Positions 32,447-42,075 of a DNA stretch of 64,000 nucleotides are shown here, one piece after another (within the stretch, counting starts at the first letter, position 1; each line of letters opens with the position of its first letter). A program made the translations under genes and the position numbers. Origin of the DNA: Talpa occidentalis (Eukaryota; Chordata; Mammalia; Eulipotyphla; Talpidae); assembly GCF_014898055.3 (NCBI RefSeq), contig NW_023601212.1, forward strand, positions 42,272,329-42,336,328, given 5' to 3'. The notes under the pieces are model-generated. The model was not told the DNA's origin, did not search any database, and worked only from the letters and a program-made list of their open reading frames with translations.

Positions 32447-33167
32447 GGGGCGGAGCAACATGGCGGCGAGGAGACGCTGCGAGTAAGATCTCCCATTAAA
32501 AAAAGGTTAATAGGGAGGAAAAGCGGCAGGTCCCAGTGAGAACTGGGACACGGAAGATAAACGGGTGATTCCAGCAAACTACCCGAAGAAGAAACTGGCC
32601 ATGAAAGAGGACTAGAAGGGAGGAAAGCGCAGAACCCTGCTCCCCTCCCCCGCCCACAGAGGCGGCACTCTCCGACCCGCAGAGAGGAGGGAAACAACAA
32701 ACTAAAACGACCCACAAGAACAAACGACGCAGCAAGCGGGACAGTGAGTGGAAAGGAACTATTGCAGCCACAACACCCCGTGAACGGGAGCTGAGGCGAA
32801 CCCTGCAGGATCCGCCGCGGCGGTGAGCGAACGGCTCCGGGCGCCATTAGAGAAGAACAAAGACCCCGGGAGACGCGCACACAGCCCGGGCTGCCGGAAA
32901 TTTCTTAAGATTGCTTGAAAAGGGCAGAAGGCTTCTGGAGGACCCAGTGGCCAGCCGGGAAGTTATTCCACACCAGGCCCCTTCCGACCAGCAGTCTGAG
33001 CCCACAGAGGGAGCAGGCACTCACGTCCGGGGCAGACCGGGTGCGCAGAAGAGTGTGCCTGAAACCGGAGGCACAGGGACTACATCCCGCTTCGCCATTT
33101 GAGAACAGGGACATTTATTCAGTAAAAACTGCCTAAAACCAGCAGAAAGCTCCCCCAGAAGACAGAG
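32447..33167 (+). promoter_or_regulatory. L1-B 5'UTR, single monomer
   Basis: It begins GGGGCGGAGCAACATGG like L1-A but is about half as long (721 against 1383 bases). The CpG-rich middle part of L1-A (about 8950-9480) is mostly absent, and only one monomer landmark (CAGTAAAAACTGCC near 33120) precedes ORF1. Presumed RNA polymerase II promoter by family analogy. Confidence 0.75.
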
Positions 33168-34196
33168 ATGGCTCCTGGAAGAGCCAGAGGGGAGCGGAGA
33201 AGTTCACCCAAGATGTCAGTCAGTCCGAGCAACACAGTGTCCCAACGCATACGACAAATTAGAAAACAGACAGTAGGGAGTAGAAGAACCACACGCAACC
33301 TAACAACTCCTCAGGAAAGAAGCACACCACAAAAAGAAAACCACTCCCCAGATTGCAACGACAGCAACTTGGAAGAACTTCTGAGCCTTCCAGAAAGAGA
33401 ATTTAAAATTGCCATGATTAAAAAAGTGATAGACCAGAAGAAGGAAATTGAGGCCCTAAAGAGGGAAGTAAGAGAAATACAGGAGATCAAAGAATTAATG
33501 GAGGAACTAAAGAACTCTGGGAAAAGCAATGAAAGCAGAATAGATGAAATGGAAGAACGAATAAGTAATCTTGAAGACACAGAAATAAAAAGAACCAAAA
33601 CAGAAAAGGAAAGAGAAGTACGAAGGAAAAAGAACGAAGAAAGACTTCGGGAACTATCTGACTCCATGAGGAAAGGAAATATAAGAGTTATAGGAATACC
33701 AGAAGGAGAGGAGAGAGATGTAGGAACAGAGAAAATATTCAAAGAGATAATTGAAGAGAACTTCCCAAATGCGAAGAAGGAGCTGAAAATTGATATACAA
33801 GAAGCAAGAAGAACACCAAACTTCCACGACGAAAGGAAAAACACAGCAAGACACATAATAGTAAAGCTCCCAAGAATCCAGGACAAGGAAAAAATAATGA
33901 AGCTGACAAGAGGGAAGAAACAGATAACATTCAAAGGAAAGCCAATCAGGCTGACATCAGACTTCTCCGAAGAAACACTACGGGCAAGGAGAGAGTGGAG
34001 GGACATAGTCAACAGACTCCAAGAAAACAGATGCCAACCAAGAATACTCTATCCCGCAAAGCTCTCTTTCCTCCATGAAGAAAGAATATGGACCTTCCCA
34101 GACAAAGAGAAACTCCGGAATTTCATTGCGACTAAACCCCCACTCCAAAAAATACTACAAGGAATCCTAAAGCCAGAACCTCAGAGGGACGAATAA
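33168..34196 (+). CDS. L1 ORF1 protein, RNA-binding chaperone (L1-B)
   Basis: An intact 342-aa ORF1p, the trimeric RNA-coating protein of the L1 particle. Order of parts: basic N-terminus with SPSNTVSQRIRQIRKQ; coiled coil from about residue 85 to 167; RRM-like domain starting at about 169 (NIRVIGIPEGEE); C-terminal domain ending KILQGILKPEPQRDE. The coiled coil lacks 28 residues relative to L1-A, exactly two 14-residue steps, so the heptad register is kept. The start ATG matches the L1-A start in context and distance from the end. ORF2 begins 74 bases downstream. Confidence 0.9.
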   Translation: MAPGRARGERRSSPKMSVSPSNTVSQRIRQIRKQTVGSRRTTRNLTTPQERSTPQKENHSPDCNDSNLEELLSLPEREFKIAMIKKVIDQKKEIEALKREVREIQEIKELMEELKNSGKSNESRIDEMEERISNLEDTEIKRTKTEKEREVRRKKNEERLRELSDSMRKGNIRVIGIPEGEERDVGTEKIFKEIIEENFPNAKKELKIDIQEARRTPNFHDERKNTARHIIVKLPRIQDKEKIMKLTRGKKQITFKGKPIRLTSDFSEETLRARREWRDIVNRLQENRCQPRILYPAKLSFLHEERIWTFPDKEKLRNFIATKPPLQKILQGILKPEPQRDE

Positions 34197-34269
34197 CAAC
34201 AAAAGAAGACCAAAAAAAAAAAAAGTTTTAAAAGAATAAATAAATAAAATCAAAGGAAAGACAAACATA

Positions 34270-37200
34270 ATGGCAAATACAGATGCTAACATATCAATAT
34301 TAACTATAAATGTAAATGGACTAAACTCTTCAATAAAAAGACACAGAGTTGCAGCCTGGATTAAGAAACAAAACCCAACCATTTGCTGTCTCCAGGAGAC
34401 ACATTTAGCTACAAAAGATAAAAATAGGCTCAAAGTCAAAGGATGGAAAACAATCCTACAAGCAAATGGGCCAAAAAAGAAAGCAGGAACAGCTATACTT
34501 ATATCAGATAAAACAGACTTCAAACTCAAAAAAATAAAAAGAGACTCCAATGGTCACTACATTATGATTAAGGGGACAATACTTCAAGAAGAAATAACAC
34601 TCATTAACATATACTCACCGAACGAAAGAGCACCAAAATATATCAGACAACTGTTGTCCTCTCTGAAAACAGACATCAGAGAAAACACATACGTAGTGGG
34701 AGACTTCAACACACCACTATCAACAATGGATAGATCAACAAGACAAAAAATAAGTAAAGAAACTAAAGCTCTAAATAAGGACCTAGAGCATTTGGGCTTA
34801 ACAGACATCTATAGAAAACTAAACCCCAAAAAAACAGAGTACACATTTTTCTCAAGCGCACACGGATCATTCTCCAGGATCGATCACATACTGGGGCACA
34901 AGACAAACATCAACAGATACACCAAGATTGAAATCATACCAACCATCTTTTCTGACCACGAAGGCATCAAACTAGAAATAAATCATAAAAAGAAGGCAAG
35001 GAACTATCCTACCTCATGGAGATTAAAAGCCACACTACTGGAAGACCACTGGACTAACGAGGAGATCAAAGAAGAAATTAAAAAATTCTTTGAATTGAAC
35101 GACAAGGAGGACACCAATATCCTAAATGTATGGGATGCAGCAAAAGGAGTAATAAGAGGAAAATATATAGCAATAGAAGCTCACATCAAGAAACAAGAAA
35201 GAACTCAAAGAAACAACCTAATCTCGAAGCTAACAGATCTAGAAAAAGAACAACAAAAACCCCAGAACCAGTAGAAGAAAAGAAATAATAAAAACCAAAG
35301 CAGAAATAAATGAAATTGAAACTAAAAAAACAATCCAAAAGATCAATGAAACCAAGAGCTGGTTCTTTGAAAAAATAAATAAAATAGACAAACCGCTAGC
35401 CAGGCTCACAAAGGAAAAAAGGGAGAAAGCACAAATACACAGGATCATAAATGAAAGAGGAGAAATCACAACGGACACAGCAGAAATCAAAAGAATAATC
35501 AGTAACTACTATGAACAGTTATATGGAAACAAGTTCAACAATCTAGAGGAGATGGACAAATTCCTACAACTCTACAATCACCCAAAGCTAGATAAAGAAG
35601 AAATAGAACACCTAAACAGACCAATTACAAGCAGCGAAATTGAAATGGTAATTAAAAACCTCCCCAAAAACAAAAGCCCAGGACCTGATGGATTTACAAA
35701 TGAATTCTACCAAACATTCAGAGACGAATTAGTGCCTATCCTTCACAAACTCTTCCAAAAAATTGAGAAGGAAGGGACAATACCAAACACGTTCTATGAA
35801 GCCAATATTACACTAATACCAAAACCGAATAAGGACAACACAAAAAAGGAAAACTATAGGCCAATCTCCCTAATGAACACTGATGCAAAAATCCTCAATA
35901 AAATTTTAGCTATCAGAATCCAACAATGTATCCATAAGATAATTCACCACGACCAAGTTGGATTCATTCCAGGGGCACAAGGATGGTTTAACATCCGAAA
36001 ATCAATCAACGTTATCCAACACATCAACAAAAACAAATATAAAAACCATATGATAATATCAATAGATGCTGAGAAAGCTTTCGACAAAGTGCAACACCCA
36101 TTCATGATAAAAGCCCTTGAAATTCTTGGGATACAAGGAACATACCTCAACATCATAAAGGCCATCTATGACAAGCCAACAGCCAGTATCATTCTCAATG
36201 GTGAAAAGCTGAAAGCAATTCCATTAAGATCTGGAACAAGACAAGGATGTCCACTCTCACCACTGCTTTTCAATATAATACTGGAAGTCCTAGCCAGAGC
36301 AATAAGACAAGAGAAAGACATCCAAGGAATCCAAATAGGAAAAGAAGAAGTCAAACTATCACTATTTGCAGATGATATGACAATATACATAGAGAACCCC
36401 AAAATCTCCACAGAAAAACTAATTCAACTCATCAATCAATTCAGTAAAGTGGCAGGATACAAAATCAACACGCAAAAGTCAGTAGCCTTCCTATACACAA
36501 ACAATAAATCTGAAGAAGAAGAAATCAAAAAAACCACCCCTTTTATTATCGATACAAAAAAAATCAAATATTTGGGAATAAATCTAACAAAAGAGGTAAA
36601 GGACCTATACAAAGAAAACTATAAAACACTGTTAAAAGAAATAGAAGAAGACACAAAGAAATGGAAAGACATCCCCTGCTCATGGATTGGAAGAATAAAC
36701 ATTATTAAAATGACCATCCTACCAAAAGCAATATACAGATTCAATGCTATTCCAATCAAAATCTCAATGGCATTCTTCAAAGAAATAGAACAATTATTGA
36801 TGAAATTCATATGGAATCACCAAAAACCCCGAATAGCCAAAGCTCTACTGAAAAAAAAAAGAAGGAAATGGAGGCATCACACTCCCAGACTTCAAACTCT
36901 ACTACAAAGCCATAATCATCAAAACTGCATGGTATTGGAACAAGAACAGACATACAGACCAATGGAATCGAATAGAAAATCCAGAAATAAACCCACAGAT
37001 TTATGGTCAACTAATCTTTGACAAAGGAGCAAAGACTATGCATTGGAGCAAAGAAAGTTTGTTCAATAAATGGTGCTGGGAAAACTGGGTCGCTACATGC
37101 AAAAGAATGAAGCTTGACCACTACCTCACACCATACACAAAAATCAACTCAAAATGGATTAAAGAACTAGACATAAGTCCTGAAACCATAAAATATATAG

Positions 37201-38095
37201 AAGGAAATGTAGGCGAAACACTACGTGATTTGCACATCAAAGACATCTTTACAGACACATCACCCAAAGCAGTGATAGTGAAGGCGAAGATAAATAGATG
37301 GGACTACATCCAATTAAAGAGCTTCTGCACAGCAAAAGAGACAATAACAAAAACAAAGAGAAACCCCACCAACTGGGAGAACATTTTTGCACCCAACACT
37401 AATGATAAAGACTGATCACAAAAATCTGCAAAGAGCTGATGAGACTCAACAACAACAAAGAAAGCAATCCAGTCAAAAAATGGGCAGAAGAGCTAAAAAG
37501 AAACTTCTCAGAAGAGGAAATGCAAATGGCCAACAGGCATATGAAAAAATGTGCAACATCACTTGTCATCAGGGAAATGCAAATCAAAACTACCATGAGA
37601 TACTATCTTACACCAGTGAGAATGGCACATATTAAAAAAACTAGCAACAAAAAATGTTGGCGAGGGTGTGGAGAAAAAGGAACTCTTCTGCACTGTTGGT
37701 GGGAGTGCAAACTGGTCCAACCACTGTGGAAAGCTGTGTGGAGATTTCTGGACCGACTAAACATAGAGCTTCCATATGATCCAGCAATTCCACTCCTAGG
37801 AATTTACCCAAAGGACACAGAAACATCCATTCCAAAGAACACCTGCACCCCTATGTTTATAGCAGCACTGTTTACAATAGCTAAGCTTTGGAAACAACCC
37901 AAATGCCCAAAAATAGATGACTGGATCAAGAAGATGTGGTACATATATACCATGGAATATTACTCAGCATTCAAAAAAGATAAACACGTGCAATTTGCAG
38001 CAACATGGATGGCGCTGGAAGGGATCATGCTCAGTGAAATAAGCCAAAAAGAAAAAGAAAAATACCGGATGGTCTCACTCATAGCAGGAATCTAG
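34270..38095 (+). pseudogene. L1 ORF2, endonuclease/reverse transcriptase, broken (L1-B)
   Basis: Same protein type as at 11083, better preserved. The endonuclease is complete to about residue 325, with NVNGLN, QETHL, VGDFNTPL, SRIDHILGHK and SDH. The frame then breaks three times: a 2-base loss near 35260 in the A-rich linker between endonuclease and RT, a 1-base gain in an A-run near 36855, and a 1-base loss near 37409. No nonsense substitution was found. FADD lies at about 36366-36377 in the RT, and the C-terminal Cys/His cluster at about 37655-37710 (C-x3-C...H-x3-C type). Not functional as it stands. Confidence 0.95.
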
Positions 38096-38300
38096 AAAAC
38101 TTAAATAAGGGACCAGGAAAATGAATAACTATAAGAAAGTGAAAATCAAAATCAACAAAAAACTATGAACCAGAGACACTTTTAGGGGGGCGGGGGCGGG
38201 AGGGGAGGGATTAGGGTCAGAATGGCGGGGCTGCAATTGTATGGGGAATATAACAATAAAATTTATTATCTAATTAAAAAAAAAAAAGAAAAAAAAAACA

Positions 38301-39116
38301 AAAATGGGCAGAAGAGCTAAAAAGAAACTTCTCCAAAGAGGAAATGCAAATGGCCAACAGGCATATGAAAAAATGTTCAACATCACTTGTAATCAGGGAA
38401 ATGCAAATCAAAACTACCATGAGATACCATCTTACACCAGTGAGAATGGCACATATTAAAAAAACTAGCCACAACAAATGTTGGCGAGGGTGTGGAGAAA
38501 AATGAACTCTCCTGCACTGTTGGTGGGAGTGCAAACTGGTCCAACCACTATGGAGAGCTGTGTGCAGATTTCTGGACCTACTAAACATAGAGCTTCCATA
38601 TGATCCAGCAATTCCACTCCTAGGTATTTACCCAAAGGACACAGAAACATCAATTCCAGAGAGCACCTGCACCCCTATGTTTATAGCAGCACTGTTTACA
38701 ATAGCTAAGCTTTGGAAACAACCCAAATGCCCAAAAAGAGATGACTGGATCAAGAAGATGTGTTACATATACACCATGGAATATTACTCAGCATTCAAAA
38801 AAGATAAACACATGCAATTTGCAGCAACATGGATGGCGCTGGAAGAGATCATGCTCAGCGAAATAAGCCAGAAAGAAAAAGAAAAATACCGGATGGTCTC
38901 ATTCATAGCAGAAATCTAGAAAACTTAAATAAGGGACCAGGAAAATGAATAACTATAAGAAAATGAAAATCAAAATCAACAAAAACTATGAACCAGAGAC
39001 ACTCCATGGGGGGGGGTGCGGGGAGGGGAGGGATTAGGGTCAAAATAAGGGGATTGCAATTGTATGGGGAATATAAAAATAAAATTTATTTAAAGATTTC
39101 ACTAAAAAAAAAAAAT
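38301..39116 (+). mobile_element. 5'-truncated L1 following L1-B
   Basis: ORF2 C-terminus (from [15 protein letters not shown] text), 3'UTR with G-tract, AATAAA near 39080, then AAAGATTTCACT and a 12-base A-run. It carries variant bases (GTAATC for GTCATC, AGCCAC for AGCAAC, GTGCAGATTTCTGG) that match the 3' part of L1-C at 53700-53920. It therefore belongs to another sub-lineage than L1-B or the fragment at 31515. No TSD found. Confidence 0.85.
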
Positions 39117-39306
39117 GAAAGAATTAAAGATAAAATCTACCACCAAATGAAATGGAGAGTGTCATGAAGTATTAAGTCTCTTATTCAATTATTAATGTAT
39201 GTCATGGTACTACAAAAACCTCTCAGTGCTGCCTTCAAAGAACTTAGACTTTGATGGAGGGTACAAGTAGGTAAGCAAATCACAAATGACTGTGTGAAAA
39301 AAGATG

Positions 39307-39308
<2 letters not shown>

Positions 39309-39348
<40 letters not shown>
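39309..39348. repeat. (AT)n microsatellite
   Basis: About 20 uninterrupted AT units. Such runs are unstable in length and prone to forming cruciforms. Confidence 0.95.
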
Positions 39349-39350
<2 letters not shown>

Positions 39351-39540
39351 TGGGAATTCCAAGAAGGTCTAGTGCCAAACTCTGCCTGGGGAAGAAGGGG
39401 TCAGAAAATGCTTTGCATTTGCTCAGTGTTGAAAGTCAGGTGGGTCATTTTATAAGTAGATTTTTTTAAAAGGAAGATCATTTCAAGTAGAAGAAATATG
39501 GTGTGTGTGAATTTTTGTCATAAATTAAGAAAATTCACTC

Positions 39541-39725
39541 TTGTTTAAGAGCTAGATTTGAACTCCAACTCAGCTGAACCCTAGCCTTATGACTTTGAGC
39601 ATGTTATTGAACCTTTCTGGTCCCACCTATCTGTGAGGAGAGATAACACTTTCCTCACAGGAGCAGCTGTTAGCATTGAGTTAATGAAATACCAGTGCTG
39701 ACCATGTGGTAATTTCTCAATTTAA
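39541..39725 (+). repeat. MIR SINE
   Basis: The order TTTGAACTCCAACTC, TATGACTTTGAGCATGTTATTGAACC in two parts, CTGTGAGGAGAGATAAC, and GTTAGCATTGAGTTAATGAAA matches MIR, plus direction. Another MIR 3' end is at about 39805-39865 (TGCTTAACTCAGTGTGTGGC...AGTAAGACTGCTCAAT). Confidence 0.75.
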
Positions 39726-40021
39726 GCTCCCAACACATATTGTAAAGGGAATGAAAGCATTAAAAAAGACTAGCTGAGTAACTTCTAAAATTCCTTCCTA
39801 TGATAGTATGATGTATGCCTAATGCTTAACTCAGTGTGTGGCCTATAGTAAGACTGCTCAATACAGTTTCTCAAGACTGTTGATTTTCTTCAGCATTCTC
39901 TCTTATCCAGTTACATGGCAAAAAGTGATCAAGTTGTTTCCCAGTCGTGCACTACTGAAATGACAACACCTCTATTATTACTATAATTCAATTGTTCTCA
40001 CAGAGATGATTTTTTACAGTC

Positions 40022-40210
40022 CTCTTCACAGGGGATATTGGCAATGTTTGCAGACATTTTTGGTTGTCATGACTTGGGGTGCTACTGGCATCTAATGGTT
40101 AGAGGTCAGAAATCATGCCAAACATTTTGTAGCACACATGATGGCCTCTGCCACAAAGAATCATCTGGTCTGACATTTCAATGGTGTCAAAGTTGAGACA
40201 TCCTCCAGCT
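40022..40210 (+). mobile_element. MER20 DNA transposon (hAT-Charlie, non-autonomous)
   Basis: The segment CAGGGGATATTGGCAATGT...GACATTTTTGGTTGTCATGA...GGTGCTACTGGCATCTAATGG...CAAAGAATCATCTGG matches MER20 over nearly its whole length of about 219 bases. The terminal repeats are decayed. MER20 copies have been recruited as enhancers in the placental uterus in other loci; nothing here shows such a use. Confidence 0.8.
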
Positions 40211-40654
40211 AAAACCCTTCAATCCTTCTCTGACCCTGATTGGTGTCTGTGGAAGGTCGCAAGTTCATTGATGTGGTCTTTCAGTAGATATGAGCTTCAT
40301 GCACCATGCATGCCTGGAAATTCATCTGGGAAGCTGAATTTCCAGATATATTTTTAGGAAAATATTAATAAAATTATTCCCCAACTAAAGAATTGCATTA
40401 TTTCCACATCTCCACAAAGAAAAGGGTTTGTTCTTTAATCACTAGCCTTTGGAGCCAACGTATAGTTGAAGAATCCTTCTGGACCTTGTCAGAGGATTTT
40501 TGAATGCATGATAGTCGTCTTGGCTCTTCTCTTTTCACCCATATGCCCCCATGCCTCCCTTAAAGGGAATAAAAAGGAAATAATGCTTTTTAGGCATTTA
40601 CTAGGTACCAGGCACCATGCTAAGGTCAGAGATGGGTTAATGGGTTTCAGTTGA

Positions 40655-40705
40655 AGGATTTCTCAACCTTGGTGCTATTAACATTTGGCCTGGATAAATT
40701 TAAGA
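40655..40705 (-). mobile_element. MER20 end fragment
   Basis: GGATTTCTCAACCTTGGTGC followed by a TTAACATTTGGCCTGGATAA block is the reverse complement of the MER20 end seen at 40160-40205. Confidence 0.6.
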
Positions 40706-40764
40706 ATTTGGCATATTTTGTAATTATATGCCTTGTATGCACAGGAAGAAAAGATTCAAAGAAT

Positions 40765-42075
40765 TACAATAGTAGACTATACTGAATGGAATAGTATTGC
40801 CCCTAAATTCACATCCAATTAGAACCACAACCTGTGGCCTTATTTGGTAAAAGGGTCTCTGTGGGTGTATTTATTAAGCATCTTGAAATGAATTCATCCT
40901 GGATATAAGGTTTGCGCTAAACCATTTCTCTTTCATGTGTAAAAGAGAAGCTTAAAATAATTATTGATAAGGTATATGAAAAGAGAATTTCAACAAAGAT
41001 TTTGAATAGTAAAGTGAAGAACAAGTGAATATTCTAGAAGCAAAACATACAAAATCTAGAATTAGAAACTCAGTTCACTGATTTAATAGTGGACTGGGCA
41101 ATATAATACAGGATTGGGTAAATAGAAAATATCCAAGCAGTAAGACAAAAAGAACAAGTTAATAGGTCAGAAAACAGAATACAGAGTAAAAGTATTGTGG
41201 GACAAGCAGTGAATCCTAGAAAGAAAGGAAAGAATGACAGAAACAATAGTCAAAGAAATAAAGGTCAATAACTTTCCAAAACCAATGAAAAATATCATCC
41301 CACATATTCAAGAAGATCAAAAAAGTCCCAGAAAGGGAAACACAAAGATGATATTTAGGCAAATCATAATTAAACTTCATTGAAAACTACAAAAATATTA
41401 AAATTTAAGTATTTTTCACATTGCTACAAAACATATCAAAAATTAAAAGAATTTAGAGGAAAAATAAATAGTAGGGAATTTTGAGATTTATTCTCAATTC
41501 CTAATGAAAGAGGTATTAATATAACAGAATCAAAAAATTCAAAATCTCAAACTGAATAACATAAAAAACACTTTAAGAAACAACTTTTAAAAAAACGCAC
41601 TTAGCACTAGATCCCAAACTGACCTTACACCATGACTTAAGAGAGGCTTCAGATTTGTATTTTTTAATTATTCAGAATATTTCTATGACCACAATGGAAC
41701 TGATCTTGAAATGAATATCAAAGGATAGCTGGAGGTATCCCAAATACATGAAACATAAATAATCGATGTCTAAAAAATCTATATGTCAAACAGGAAATAA
41801 AAGAGGACACACATAGACATACAGAAGATGCCCAAGTGAAAATGGAGGCCAAGACTGAAGTGACCCAGTTATAAACCAAGAAACACTAGTGATTGCTAAA
41901 GCCACCAGAATCCAGGAGAGAGGCTAGGGGTAGATCTCCCCCCAGCGGCTCCAGAAGGAATAAATCCTGACAAAACCTTGATTTTGAATATCTGACCTCC
42001 AGAACTGTTAGGGGATAAATTTCTGTTGTTTTGGGCCACCCAGTTCATAGTTCTTTGTTAAGGAAGCCACAGACA
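40765..42075 (+). mobile_element. MLT1 LTR (ERVL-MaLR), split by an old L1
   Basis: The left part (40765-40920) has the MLT1 start text CCCCTAAATTCACATCC and CTTATTTGGTAAAAGGGTCTC. The right part (about 41790-42075) has CAGAACTGTTAGGGGATAAAT, TTTCTGTTGTTTTGGGCCACCCAG and the GTTAAGGAAGCC end. The missing middle is replaced by L1 sequence. This is an ancient solo LTR of a non-infectious MaLR element, with no genes. Confidence 0.8.
40925..41790 (+). mobile_element. Old L1 ORF1-region fragment inside MLT1
   Basis: The text AAGAAATAAAGGTCAATAAC, CTTTCCAAAACCAATGAAAA, ATTCAAGAAGATCAAAAAAG and CAAATCATAATTAAACTTC corresponds to the ancient L1 ORF1 RRM/C-terminal coding region, with stops. TSDs were not resolved. 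Position inside the MLT1 LTR shows that it inserted later. Confidence 0.65.

Larger units (their letters stand above)
32447..38300 (+). mobile_element. Full-length young L1 (L1-B)
   Basis: A complete element: short 5'UTR 32447-33167 (one monomer), intact ORF1, broken ORF2 34270-38095, G-rich 3'UTR with AATAAA near 38253, and an A-rich tail to about 38300. No target-site duplication is visible, because both sides are directly joined to other L1 sequence. Three frameshifts and no nonsense codon in ORF2 suggest it is young. Confidence 0.9.
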
